Source of the DNA: Desulfurivibrio sp.
GTDB lineage: Bacteria > Desulfobacterota > Desulfobulbia > Desulfobulbales > Desulfurivibrionaceae
Direction of reading: 5' to 3'
Length of the DNA stretch: 44,390 nt
Assembly (NCBI GenBank): GCA_013791995.1
Contig: VMSS01000149.1
Span: 1 to 44,390 of the forward strand
In this document: piece after piece, positions 6,420 to 14,764 of the stretch
Numbering within the stretch: the stretch's first letter is position 1
How the letters are laid out: each line of letters starts with the position of its first letter
Program-made: the position numbers and the translations under genes
The notes under the pieces: generated by a model
Seen by the model: only the letters and a program-made list of their open reading frames with translations
Databases searched by the model: none
Told to the model about the DNA's origin: nothing

Positions 6420-8354
6420 ATGAATCCTGCAGAAACCCTGATCCCGGCTGGACGCCGTCTTGCCGTTGCAGCTCTTCTGCTTGGAGCCTTTTGTCTGGGG
6501 GGGTGCGCAGCCACAGGCTCAACCGCGCCCAACGGCTCGACGGCCACCAGAGTCAAGGAAGCAGTATCTCCGACTGAGAAATTGACCAGGGAGAGTGTTG
6601 ATGCTTTGCGGACTGGACGGAGTGGCGAGGCGGTCACGAAGCTGAACCGGGCGCTCTCTCTTGATCCGGCGCGGGCCGAATTGCACCTGCTGACCGGCTT
6701 GGCGTACCACCTCGATTACCTGCACGGCAATTACCTTGCCCGTGATCTCGCCGAGACCGGCTATATCACGGCGTCTCAACTTGACGCCGGGCTGGCGGAA
6801 GCACACCTGCAGCTCGGCAGACTCTATCTCGACACCAAACGATTCTCCCGGGCCCAGACCGAATTTCTCCGGGTGCTTGACATTGAACCCAATCACACCG
6901 ATGCGCTCCTCAGCTTAACAGTTGCCTCGTATTATGTCCGAGACCTGGAAACCGCGCTCGGCGCAGTTCGACGCCTCAATAATTTGCTTCCAGGGGATGC
7001 CCGCGTAACGCGTGTCGCTGCGATTATCAATGCTGCGGCAGGGCTTGACCAAGAAGCGCTGAAGGCCCGCACAGGCCTGGACGCCCTCGAATCCAACCCG
7101 AATGATCTCAGGCTTGTCGATCGCCGGTTGTCGCAATGGCGCGCCTTGCATGCCGATTCACGCTTAACGCCGGTGAAAGATGAACAGAACGGGGAACGGG
7201 ACGAGCCCGACGACGATGAGCCGGAGGACAACGATAATCCTCCTCCGGCGGCAGGCAGGCCTATCGCACCGGACTGGTCTGACTGCCGACAACGGCAAAC
7301 CGACTCCGATAACGACAGTAACTCCGATTTCGATTCCGATGACTACTTCAACAGCGAAGAAACAGGCGATGAGACCAAGACTCTGCGGGCCTTGCCCAGC
7401 CCGTGCAGCGGACGCCCCCTGCCCCGCATGGCCGTTATCGATGCCACTATTATCCGCAGCGAAGAAATCCTCTATACCTCGCGAGGCGTCAACCTGCTTG
7501 ATGGGTTACAGGTCGTGTTTGGCTGGTCCAACCTGCTCACCCGTTCGATTACCGATGGGGTCCTCACGAAGAAAAAAGAAACAGAAACAGGTTTCTCCCT
7601 GCCGACGGCCGGGGTAACCTACGCGCTGAATATTGCCAATGCCACAGACCTGCGCAACGATGTGCTTGCACGGCCAACGCTGGTGGCCCTGGATCGCAAA
7701 CCCTCCATGTTCTTTTCAGGCACCAATCTGACCATTGCCATCTCCGGCCAGCTCTCCGGAGGAGACATCGAGGAAAAACCCATAGGTATCAGCCTCTCGG
7801 TAACCCCAACATTCATCAGCGACGACACCCTCCTCCTCGCCGTGAAAGCCGCCCGCTCCGATCTGGAAGAATCCTCCCCCGGGACTTTTGTGCAAACCTT
7901 GCATACCACCCGCAGTTCGGTAACGACCAACGTGCTCATGCGCATGGATCAGACGCTGGTACTTTCCGGCTTGGTGGAAAAAACAAGTTTGACCGGACAG
8001 TCGAAGACACCCCTGCTGGGAGATGTCCCTGGGCTGCAATATCTCTTTAAATCAGCCGACACAGAAGAAACCCAGAAGTCCATCCTGATCGTGCTGACCC
8101 CACGCCGCCCTGCCGACGCCGGCTCCGCTGCCGAGGCAAGTAAAGCCGGGGCAGATAAAAATGCGCAAGAACTGCGAGAACGCCTTGCCCGCGATCTCGG
8201 TTTGCCGGACACCGCGCTTGCCGCCATCCGAATGCTGGCCTCAAATCGGTATGCCGCACAATTCCGCACCGGCGATCTCAAAGCAGATGACTGGAAGACC
8301 CAGAACTCCATGAATCGCTTGCTGGATGGCCTCGGCAGCTTCCTCTACTATTGA
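6420..8354 (+). CDS. TPR- and secretin-domain outer-membrane lipoprotein
   Basis: The 644-residue product starts with a lipoprotein signal (LLLGAFCLGGC, acylated Cys29). TPR-like helices cover about 50-230 (SGEAVTKLNRALSLDPARAELHLLTGLAY; AEAHLQLGRLYLDTKRFSRAQTEFLRV). An Asp/Asn/Ser-rich linker (about 255-325, TDSDNDSNSDFDSDD) follows, then a C-terminal secretin core (about 430-610: NDVLARPTLVALD, VTPTFISDDTLLLAV, LVLSGLVEK, PLLGDVPGLQYLF, ILIVLTPR). Secretins form gated outer-membrane rings in type II/III secretion and type IV pili. No other secretion genes are in the window, so this is an orphan here. The acidic linker is unusual and could bind Ca2+. It may be co-transcribed with the lipase. 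Confidence 0.85.
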   Translation: MNPAETLIPAGRRLAVAALLLGAFCLGGCAATGSTAPNGSTATRVKEAVSPTEKLTRESVDALRTGRSGEAVTKLNRALSLDPARAELHLLTGLAYHLDYLHGNYLARDLAETGYITASQLDAGLAEAHLQLGRLYLDTKRFSRAQTEFLRVLDIEPNHTDALLSLTVASYYVRDLETALGAVRRLNNLLPGDARVTRVAAIINAAAGLDQEALKARTGLDALESNPNDLRLVDRRLSQWRALHADSRLTPVKDEQNGERDEPDDDEPEDNDNPPPAAGRPIAPDWSDCRQRQTDSDNDSNSDFDSDDYFNSEETGDETKTLRALPSPCSGRPLPRMAVIDATIIRSEEILYTSRGVNLLDGLQVVFGWSNLLTRSITDGVLTKKKETETGFSLPTAGVTYALNIANATDLRNDVLARPTLVALDRKPSMFFSGTNLTIAISGQLSGGDIEEKPIGISLSVTPTFISDDTLLLAVKAARSDLEESSPGTFVQTLHTTRSSVTTNVLMRMDQTLVLSGLVEKTSLTGQSKTPLLGDVPGLQYLFKSADTEETQKSILIVLTPRRPADAGSAAEASKAGADKNAQELRERLARDLGLPDTALAAIRMLASNRYAAQFRTGDLKADDWKTQNSMNRLLDGLGSFLYY

Positions 8355-8381
8355 TATCCCCCAGTTCTTCAAACAGATTGT

Positions 8382-9557
8382 TCAGGAAGCAATTGCCGCC
8401 ACTTGCACGGTTTGCCGAGCCTGACTTGCGCTGAACACCGTTTCCACTCCCTCAAGAAGCCCCAATGCACCAAGACGTTTCACGTTGGCGTTGCCCCTGC
8501 CCCTATAGATGGACTCGTCCGCCTTGGCAAGCGTAAGGCGATGGGGCTGATGGAGGCGGCGGGAGGAAAGCTTGGCCCGGACCTGATTGAAAAAAATCCG
8601 GGAAAGCACCAGCTCGCCGAATGCCGGATGGTATGGCCCGGCCAGCACGGTTTTTTCCAATGAAGCCGAAGGTTGCAATCCCATGCGCACCACGGGGATG
8701 TTGTGCGCCTTGAAAATCAGCCACAACCGACCGGCCATGGCCACGGCCCGATTCAGGCTCAGAGGCTGATACTGCCCCTGATGATACAGTTCCGCCAGAG
8801 GACTGCCGGAGATAACCAGACAGGGATAGAGCCGCACCATATCAGGCTCCAGATCTGCAGCCTGACGGCCGCTGGCCAAGGCTGTGACTGTGTTGTCGCC
8901 GGGCAGGCCGAGCATGAGTTGCAGTCCGACCTGGAGGCCCTCTTCTTTCAGACAGGCCACCGCCGCCTTAACCTGGGCCGCAGTATGCCCCCTGCCGCTT
9001 GCAGCCAGCACGCGATCATCCAGCGACTGGGCGCCCAGCTCCACAATCCCGACCCCATGCTCCCGCAAAAACAGGGCGATTTCAGGGGTTACGTAATCCG
9101 GGCGGGTGGAGAGCCGTATTTCCCGAACCTGTCCCGTTGCCAGAAAAGGCTGCACCGCGCCGAGCAATTCCCGTTGCCGCTCCAGATCAAGGCCGGTGAA
9201 GCTGCCGCCGTAAAAGGCCACCTGAACCGGCGCGGTGGGATAGCGGCGGGGCCAGGCAAGTTGGGTGCGGATGGTCTCCTGCACCGCTTGGGCAGTGACC
9301 ATGCCCTCCGAAGCACCGGTGATGCTGCGCTGGTTACAAAACAGACATTGATGGGGACAGCCCTGATGGGCAATGAAGATTGGGATGACAAAGGGCGGCG
9401 ACTTTGGCAAGCGATCACAGGGCACGACATCTGCTTTGTTATCAGCCTGTTCGCATACGGATGTATGGCTCTCAGGCCTCTGCCGCGCATCTGTCGCACC
9501 CTGTAATCGCTTACAGGTTAGAATAGAGTTTTTGGCGGAATAATCAGTTACAGACAT
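8382..9557 (-). CDS. Elp3-like radical SAM protein
   Basis: A 391-residue frame with the radical SAM signature GCPHQCLFCNQ (Cys67, Cys71, Cys74), which holds the [4Fe-4S] cluster that cleaves S-adenosylmethionine. VAFYGGSFTGLD, EIRLSTRPDYV, VGIVELGAQSLDD and GLQLMLGLPGD match the Elp3/COG1243-type radical SAM domain. The acetyltransferase domain of true Elp3 is absent, so this is the short bacterial form of unclear substrate. The first about 56 residues are not part of the fold; about residues 22-44 are translated from a decayed copy of the MITE-like repeat (9427-9493). Possible later starts are GTG 9425 and TTG 9410, neither with a good ribosome-binding site. It lies downstream of rnc on the same strand. 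Confidence 0.85.
   Translation of the reverse strand: MSVTDYSAKNSILTCKRLQGATDARQRPESHTSVCEQADNKADVVPCDRLPKSPPFVIPIFIAHQGCPHQCLFCNQRSITGASEGMVTAQAVQETIRTQLAWPRRYPTAPVQVAFYGGSFTGLDLERQRELLGAVQPFLATGQVREIRLSTRPDYVTPEIALFLREHGVGIVELGAQSLDDRVLAASGRGHTAAQVKAAVACLKEEGLQVGLQLMLGLPGDNTVTALASGRQAADLEPDMVRLYPCLVISGSPLAELYHQGQYQPLSLNRAVAMAGRLWLIFKAHNIPVVRMGLQPSASLEKTVLAGPYHPAFGELVLSRIFFNQVRAKLSSRRLHQPHRLTLAKADESIYRGRGNANVKRLGALGLLEGVETVFSASQARQTVQVAAIAS
9427..9493 (-). repeat. MITE-like element, decayed copy inside the radical SAM frame
   Basis: Read on the plus strand, GCATAC.GATGTAT.GC.CTC followed by AGGCCTCTG.CGCGCAT matches the complement of the element at 1118-1245 over roughly 55 bases with few mismatches. 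CATCTGCTT joins directly to the GTTATC segment, indicating an internal deletion of about 27 bases. Terminal inverted repeats are not preserved. It overlaps the N-terminal extension of the radical SAM reading frame. Confidence 0.7.
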
Positions 9558-9588
9558 GGCATGGGGAAAGTAGACGCAAACAAAGGAA

Positions 9589-10386
9589 TCATTTGCCGCC
9601 CAGAGGGGAAGTGGCGATTTTTTTCAGCGCCATGGCAGCGGCTTCCTGCTCCGCTTCCTTTTTACTGCGGGCGCTGCCCTGACCGAGGATTTCTTCCCGA
9701 AAACGGACCGAGACATGAAAGGTTTTATTATGATCCGGCCCTTCATTGCCCTCCAGCACATACCGGGGTCCCTCGTTGAACCGCTCCTGCAGCAACTCCT
9801 GCAGCGAACTCTTGGCATCAGCCAGAAACATGGTCTGCTGCCGGTCGTCAAACCAGGGGACAAAATGACGTTCGACAATTTCGCCGGCTGCTTCGTAGCC
9901 GCCATCAAGGAAAATGGCTCCGGCCACCGCTTCAAAGGCGCAGGAGAGGATGGAAGCCTTTTCCCTGCCGTTGTTGGATTCTTCGCCTTTGCCCAGCAGC
10001 AGATATTTGCCCAGATCGAGATCTTTTGCCATCCGGGCCAGATGCCGCTCGTTGACCAGAGCCGCCCGCAGCCTGGTGAGGTCCCCCTCCTGCATCTCCG
10101 GGAATTGGCGAAAAAGCGCATAGCCGACAGTAAGATCGAGCACAGCGTCGCCCAAAAACTCCAGGGTTTCGTTGTCCTTCTGCATCAGCCTGCCCTGCTC
10201 AAAGGCATAGGAGCTGTGGACCATGGCTCTCTGCAGATGGGCGCGGTCACGGAAACGGTAGCCGAGGCTTTCCTCAAGAAGATTCAGATCCGGCTGCGAA
10301 TTTTGGGCAGGGGTATTGGTCGTCACGGTCAAGGCACGAATAAAGGGTAATCTACAAGGGCCGCAGCCCTCCCACGAAAAAAACAC
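9589..10386 (-). CDS. rnc: ribonuclease III
   Basis: RNase III cleaves double-stranded RNA in rRNA and mRNA maturation. The catalytic domain has the signature NETLEFLGDAVLDL, SYAFEQGR before it and the second acidic site in AFEAVAGAIFLDGGYEAA. The C-terminal dsRNA-binding domain (DAKSSLQELLQERFNEGPRYV ... SKKEAEQEAAAMALKKI) is complete. The frame opens at ATG 10386, but the first about 20 residues look non-conserved; GTG at 10326 (VTTNTPAQNS) gives a more usual N-terminus. Neither has a convincing ribosome-binding site. The 202 stop-to-start region toward the radical SAM gene is short, so the two may be co-transcribed. Confidence 0.93.
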   Translation of the reverse strand: MFFSWEGCGPCRLPFIRALTVTTNTPAQNSQPDLNLLEESLGYRFRDRAHLQRAMVHSSYAFEQGRLMQKDNETLEFLGDAVLDLTVGYALFRQFPEMQEGDLTRLRAALVNERHLARMAKDLDLGKYLLLGKGEESNNGREKASILSCAFEAVAGAIFLDGGYEAAGEIVERHFVPWFDDRQQTMFLADAKSSLQELLQERFNEGPRYVLEGNEGPDHNKTFHVSVRFREEILGQGSARSKKEAEQEAAAMALKKIATSPLGGK

Positions 10387-10534
10387 AATACCTCAACCTC
10401 TGAAAAAGGGCAACGAATCACCGGCCAGGCGCAGGGAAACCACCCTTTCCCCTTGTCTGCAAAGGCAAGGCAGGAGGCACACATTTTCCCTTGTCAAAAA
10501 AACGATCTGCGTTTAAGATTGCCCCCACCAAAAA

Positions 10535-10610
10535 GGCGGCGTAGCCAAGTGGCTAAGGCAGTGGTCTGCAAAACCATTATTCAGCGGTTCAAATCCGCTC
10601 GCCGCCTCCA
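10535..10610 (+). tRNA. tRNA-Cys (GCA)
   Basis: A 76-base cloverleaf: acceptor GGCGGCG pairs with CGCCGCC, the anticodon loop CTGCAAA gives anticodon GCA, the T-arm carries GGTTCAAAT, and discriminator T is followed by an encoded CCA. A terminator follows 15 bases later. Confidence 0.96.
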
Positions 10611-10625
10611 TTGAATATCCCAAAA

Positions 10626-10656
10626 GGGTCAGCCACTGCGGCTGGCCCTTTTTTTT
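10626..10656 (+). terminator. intrinsic terminator after tRNA-Cys
   Basis: GGGTCAGCC and GGCTGGCCC form a nine-pair stem (one G-U pair) with loop ACTGC, followed directly by eight T. It ends the tRNA-Cys transcript. Confidence 0.92.
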
Positions 10657-10744
10657 GCGCAAAAATCCCACTCCCCGGCCAATCCAAAGTACAAGCCAAG
10701 TGCCCTTCCTGAACTCACCGTCCTGAAAGATCAAATTCCTTGTG

Positions 10745-10870
10745 TTGCTCCTTGTTGTCAGGTAGACAGATAATATTCCGGATATTTTTTAGCCGTTATT
10801 ATATAGCTTGCTATATAACACCCCCATATGGGGTGGATATGTAGCTATTCAAGAACAAAAACGCTCAAAA
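10745..10870 (+). repeat. shared leader element, copy A
   Basis: About 125 bases starting TTGCTCC are closely repeated in the same orientation at 38875-38998. The best-conserved blocks are TGTCAGGTAGACAGATAA and AACACCCCCATATGGGGTGG, the latter containing the 12-bp palindrome CCCCATATGGGG. In this copy there is also an operator-like TATATAGC-TT-GCTATATA (10800-10817). Both copies stand immediately upstream of AT-richer, foreign-looking genes. It may be a promoter/operator region, a recombination site or the end of a mobile element; I do not recognise it. Confidence 0.75.
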
Positions 10871-10906
10871 ATCCCCACTCAGGGCAACCAAGAATCGGAG
10901 TTCTAA

Positions 10907-11281
10907 ATGAAACTTGATGAATTCGTCAAAGAGGTTCTTACTGAAATCATCTCCGGGATTCGCAGTGCTCAAGAGGCTGACGGTGGTGCCTTTATCGTAC
11001 CTAGCGGTGATGGTGGTCATGATTACGCAAAACACCCCCGTGTCTCATCTAGTGCTCGTATAAAGTCAACAATTGTTGATTTCGATATTGCGCTGACGGT
11101 TGAGGAATCCAGCAAGGGTTCGGGAGGAGGTGGCCTAAAGGTGTTTGGTATGGGGGCGAACGTACAAGGAGAGCTATCCTCAAAAGACACAACAGTAAGC
11201 CGCATTCAGTTTGCAATCCCTCTCCTATTACCTGAGAGCCAAAGGAAATGGCATGAAGAACTTAAAAAAGGCTCAGAATAA
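10907..11281 (+). CDS. small cassette-type protein of unknown function
   Basis: A 124-residue soluble protein with a CGGAG ribosome-binding site before its ATG. The N-terminal helix (MKLDEFVKEVLTEIISGIRSAQEA) is followed by a Gly-rich turn and a beta-rich half with VDFDIALTVEES, a GSGGGGLKVFG loop and SRIQFAIPLLLP. I recognise this pattern from small hypothetical proteins often found in integron cassettes and mobile regions, without a known function. Its stop lies three bases before an integron attC site, which is the expected gene-attC arrangement of a cassette. Base composition is AT-richer than the chromosomal neighbours. Confidence 0.72.
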   Translation: MKLDEFVKEVLTEIISGIRSAQEADGGAFIVPSGDGGHDYAKHPRVSSSARIKSTIVDFDIALTVEESSKGSGGGGLKVFGMGANVQGELSSKDTTVSRIQFAIPLLLPESQRKWHEELKKGSE

Positions 11282-11284
11282 ATT

Positions 11285-11354
11285 GCCCAACAATGCGCTC
11301 GTGCGGGACGCTACGCCACGTTGCGGCTTGCGCCCCACAGCTTAGGCGTTGGGC
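11285..11354 (+). repeat. integron attC recombination site
   Basis: The 70-bp site opens with GCCCAAC (R'') and ends with GTTGGGC (R'), exact complements that fit RYYYAAC and GTTRRRY. The inner parts are imperfectly complementary (GCTCGTGCGGGACGC against AGCTGTGGGGCGC), giving the bulged hairpin typical of attC. It begins three bases after one small ORF and ends 32 bases before the next start. No integrase or attI is in the window and I found no second complete attC. Confidence 0.83.
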
Positions 11355-11386
11355 ACACAATCTCTGTGACATCTGAGGTGGTAACT

Positions 11387-11809
11387 ATGCAGAAAATTGC
11401 CTTGCTGGCTATCCCATTACTTGTGGTCAGTGGCTGCGCCACAGTCAGGCAGGTCGACTTGGATGCATGGGTTGGGCAGCCGGTAGTAGCGCTTGAAACA
11501 CATCCAATCTTCCTGACCGTGCCAGTAGTAAAAACAAAAGCTTCGGATGGCACGGAGATTTGGAACTACGTCAATGGCGCCAATCTTGGTCAATGCACTG
11601 GCGGCGGCAGCATCTACAGCGGGATGGTTGATTACGCAACGTACAGTAAGTTTTCAAGCTGTGTTCAACGGTTCGCCGCATGTAACAACATCTTTTTTAT
11701 CCGAGATGGAAAGGTAGTCAAATACACTCCTGTAGGGACTGGCGGGGCACGTTGTTACACAACAGAGCAACTTCAGCCAGGGTTCAGCGGGCCAACGAAC
11801 ATCCGCTGA
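11387..11809 (+). CDS. small cassette-type lipoprotein
   Basis: The 140-residue product has a lipoprotein signal peptide (KIALLAIPLLVVSGC, acylated Cys17) then ATVRQVDLDAWVGQPVVALETHP, an WNYVNG segment and several Cys (GQCTGGGS, FSSCVQRFAACNN, ARCYT). This family of small Cys-containing lipoproteins is familiar from integron cassettes and other mobile DNA; its function is unknown. The ATG at 11387 has a GAGG ribosome-binding site and is preferred over the ORF-track start at 11321, which lies inside attC. No attC is visible after the stop, so the downstream cassette boundary appears lost. Confidence 0.75.
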   Translation: MQKIALLAIPLLVVSGCATVRQVDLDAWVGQPVVALETHPIFLTVPVVKTKASDGTEIWNYVNGANLGQCTGGGSIYSGMVDYATYSKFSSCVQRFAACNNIFFIRDGKVVKYTPVGTGGARCYTTEQLQPGFSGPTNIR

Positions 11810-11924
11810 ATCGGATGAGTGCGTGCCCCACTGATCATCTATTCTGAACAGAAAGAGACGTGTCTCAATTTGCTCTACTTCCATCTCGCAAACAATCTCG
11901 TAACAACAAAAGGAGGAGCCCACA

Positions 11925-12194
11925 ATGAAAAGAATCACAGGTCTTTCGGCAGAAAAACTGATGCGACTATTGATAAACCAAGATGCAGTCTTAGTTTCTC
12001 TTGAGGAATTCGAAGAATCTCAGAAGGAGGACAAGGGGTGCAGAATGGAAGATGATGATGATCCGAATAACCCCTTGGGATTTGTATGCAAAGGCAAGTG
12101 CTCGGGGATAGCACAACGCTGCCACGTTATTCTCACAGTAGATGATGGCGGCGATATCATTGGAGGATGCACTTGTCGAAATCCCAAGCCCTAG
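11925..12194 (+). CDS. small Cys-rich protein of unknown function
   Basis: An 89-residue product preceded by a strong AAAGGAGGAG ribosome-binding site. The N-terminal half is helical (SAEKLMRLLINQDAVLVSLEEFEES) and is followed by an acidic patch (MEDDDDPNNP). A Cys cluster follows (Cys39, 55, 59, 66, 82, 84; CKGKC...RC...GCTC) that could form a small metal site or disulfides. No signal peptide is visible. I do not recognise the family. It is the third gene of the foreign patch. Confidence 0.68.
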   Translation: MKRITGLSAEKLMRLLINQDAVLVSLEEFEESQKEDKGCRMEDDDDPNNPLGFVCKGKCSGIAQRCHVILTVDDGGDIIGGCTCRNPKP

Positions 12195-12277
12195 GCCAGC
12201 TGAACAAATAGGGATACCCCCCGTATTAATTGTACTCTCGCATTATAAACACGGAACCGGCACCCCCTGTACCCCGT

Positions 12278-13171
12278 TCATCTCCCTGCCTCCTTGTCGA
12301 TTTCGTCGCTGGCCTCAAGGCGGGAAGACATCTCCTGCTCAGGCTTAAAACTCCCATATTGCAAAGCAAACTGCCGGGTGAACTCCGCGCCGAGGAAAAA
12401 GATCTGTGCTGAATAATACACCCAGAGCAGCAAGGCTATCAGCGATCCCGCCGCGCCAAAGCTGGAAGCCACGCCTGTTTTGCTCAGATACAGGCCGACC
12501 ACATATTTGCCGAATCCGAACAACCCGGCGGTGAACACGGCGCCGACCCAGACATCGAGCCAGGACGGGGGAGCCTCGGGCAGCATCTTGTAGATCACCG
12601 CGAACAGGGCGGCGGTGAGGCCAAAGGAAAGGAGCGAAGAGATGACCAGAAAAACATGGGTGGAGCTGCCCCATATTTCTCCTGCGAAATTGGCGAGCAC
12701 GGAAAGCGCCGCGCCGCAGACAAGGGAAACAAGCAGCAGCAAGGCGAGAATCAGCACCAGACCGAATGCGAGCAGTCTGGTGCGCAACAGGAATAAAAAA
12801 GCATGATGCTGGGGCTGCGGGATGCCCCACATCTCATCCAGGCTCTCTTTCAACTCTGCAAAAACACTGGTGGCGGCGACCAGCAACAAAATACCGGCAA
12901 AAATGGTTGCCTGCCGCCCAGTATCAGGATCCTGAGCCGCGGCCAGCAACGCCTGAATCGCTTTAGCGCCGTTGGGACCGACTGTTACCGGAAGTTGGGC
13001 GATAACCTCACCCTGGGCCGCTTCGGTGCCGAAGAAATATCCGGCCACCGCAATGGCCAGCATCATGATCGGGGTCATGGAGAACAGGGCGTAAAAAGCC
13101 AGGGCCGCGCCCTTGCTGGCGCCACGGTGATCAACCCAACCCTGTAATGATGCAAGCAAAACCTTTTTCAT
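12278..13171 (-). CDS. YihY/UPF0761-family inner-membrane protein
   Basis: A 297-residue membrane protein of the YihY/BrkB family, often mislabelled ribonuclease BN. SKGAALAFYALFSMTPIMMLAIA is the conserved first segment, followed by further helices at LLLVAATSVFAEL, LLAFGLVLILALLLLVSLV, HVFLVISSLLSFGLTAALFAVIY, AVFTAGLFGFGKYVVGLYL and GSLIALLLWVYYSAQIFFLGAEFTRQFA. The function is unknown. I start at ATG 13171 (MKKVLLAS) with an AAAGGA upstream; the ORF-track start at 13246 adds 25 unlikely residues. Confidence 0.88.
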   Translation of the reverse strand: MKKVLLASLQGWVDHRGASKGAALAFYALFSMTPIMMLAIAVAGYFFGTEAAQGEVIAQLPVTVGPNGAKAIQALLAAAQDPDTGRQATIFAGILLLVAATSVFAELKESLDEMWGIPQPQHHAFLFLLRTRLLAFGLVLILALLLLVSLVCGAALSVLANFAGEIWGSSTHVFLVISSLLSFGLTAALFAVIYKMLPEAPPSWLDVWVGAVFTAGLFGFGKYVVGLYLSKTGVASSFGAAGSLIALLLWVYYSAQIFFLGAEFTRQFALQYGSFKPEQEMSSRLEASDEIDKEAGR

Positions 13172-13371
13172 ACGTCTCTGCGTCCTTTCCTGGTGTATTT
13201 GATTTCCTGCGGGAGAACCACATGTGCTGATTGGAGCATGAAGCACGGTTCTGAAAATAAAGATCCCTGAAAAGCCGTTCTTACGGTATGATACCCCTCC
13301 TGAAAATCAATATTGTTGCGCACGCTTTCCTGCGACAAACCCTTTCGCTTACCCTCAACGGACACAACACA

Positions 13372-14706
13372 ATGACCGAGAGCAATATCATAGAACTGAC
13401 TCCCTTCCGCATCGATCTGGCCCGTGCCCTGACCCGCCGGGGAGAACGGCTTCTGGCCTCAGCCGATCTGGCCGACGAAGTTGCCGCCCTGGAGCCTCTG
13501 GAGGCATACTACATTGTCCGCGAGCTCGGTCTGGATCAAGCCCTGCCCATCCTCCGGGAGTTGAGCCATGAGCAGATGCAGGCCTGTCTGGACCTGGATT
13601 GCTGGAACCGCTATGATTTCTCCGCCGAGAGCCTTGATGAATGGCTGGCGCCCTTTGCCTCCATCGACCCGGAAACCCTGTCCCAGACTTTCTTTGCTCT
13701 GGATTATGTGCTCCAGCTCCTGTATCTCACCCAGACCGTCACGGTGTATGATCCGGATGCCGATGAAATCCCACCGGAGGACGAGGAGAATCCCCCTACC
13801 CGGGCCATGACCCCGGACGGCTTCTATCTTCTGGAGCTCAAACCCGATCTGACCCTGAAGATCCATCCTTTTACCCTGCTGGATGGACTGTACCTTTACG
13901 ATTCTGCCGCTACGCACAGGTTGATGAGCGAAATCCGCGTGGATCTGCCCACCCAGATCGAGGAAGAAGCCCTCCGCTTCCGCAGCGGCCGCATGGAGGA
14001 TCTGGGCTTTGCAACCCCGACTGAGGCAATCGCTCTTTTTTCCCGGCCACCCAGCCGCCAACCCCTGCCCCGCCCCCAGGAACCGCTGGACAGCGCGGCC
14101 AACCGCTTGCCCTCCGTATATGCCGGACCCTTGCTCGAGACTTCCCTGCTACAGCGGGCCCTCTCCCTGGTTGCAACCCCGCAAAGCCTGTCCCGCATGG
14201 AGCAAGAACTAGTCTGGGCCATAAACAGCGCGATCATCGCCTATGGCGAAAAACCGCAGGATATCGCACATATCACCGACATTGTCACGCGGGTCAGGGA
14301 TACCATCTCACTGGGGCTGGAATCCCTGTTGGTCGAGCAGGAACCAACCTGTTCGCCGGACGATGCCGCAGCCGCAGCCAAGGCCGCCGAGCTGCTGGAA
14401 ATCTGGTGCATGACCGACCTGTTCCGGCACGGCTATGGTGCCACCATGACATTGCAGGAAAAGGTGCGCCAAGCCATGGCTGAGCCCCGTTTCGCTGAAT
14501 GGTACAACCTGCCGGACACCGAACAATCGGATGAACCTGCCGATCGCCTGGAGCGCGCCTTTGTCGCCGGATTGCTTAATCGTCAGCCCATGCGCGGCGG
14601 CTTTGATCCCGGCAACCCAGAAACCGTCCGGGCCTTTGCCGATCTCGTTGAGGTCGCTGCCACTCAAGCCCGGCTGAAACGGCTGGTGGACCATTTCAGC
14701 GGATAA
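13372..14706 (+). CDS. DUF6178 family protein
   Basis: A 444-residue cytoplasmic protein. LASADLADEVAALEPLEAYYIVRELGL and QMQACLDLDCWNRYDFS match the N-terminus of DUF6178 proteins, found mainly in Desulfobacterota and relatives and of unknown function. The protein is mostly helical and acidic with no membrane segment. ATG 13372 (MTESNIIELTPF) is chosen over 13288 because it fits the family start, though only a weak GGA precedes it. It diverges from YihY and converges with the mla operon across a repeat-filled gap. Confidence 0.78.
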   Translation: MTESNIIELTPFRIDLARALTRRGERLLASADLADEVAALEPLEAYYIVRELGLDQALPILRELSHEQMQACLDLDCWNRYDFSAESLDEWLAPFASIDPETLSQTFFALDYVLQLLYLTQTVTVYDPDADEIPPEDEENPPTRAMTPDGFYLLELKPDLTLKIHPFTLLDGLYLYDSAATHRLMSEIRVDLPTQIEEEALRFRSGRMEDLGFATPTEAIALFSRPPSRQPLPRPQEPLDSAANRLPSVYAGPLLETSLLQRALSLVATPQSLSRMEQELVWAINSAIIAYGEKPQDIAHITDIVTRVRDTISLGLESLLVEQEPTCSPDDAAAAAKAAELLEIWCMTDLFRHGYGATMTLQEKVRQAMAEPRFAEWYNLPDTEQSDEPADRLERAFVAGLLNRQPMRGGFDPGNPETVRAFADLVEVAATQARLKRLVDHFSG

Positions 14707-14764
14707 ATGTGATGCACCCGCAGTTGGTGGCCTCGTAATGAGGCGGAATTTGATTCGGACAATG

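Noticed and set aside
11807-11924. Possible second attC after the cassette lipoprotein gene
   Set aside because: GGCCAAC near the stop could be one end box, but no complementary GTTRRRY box follows.
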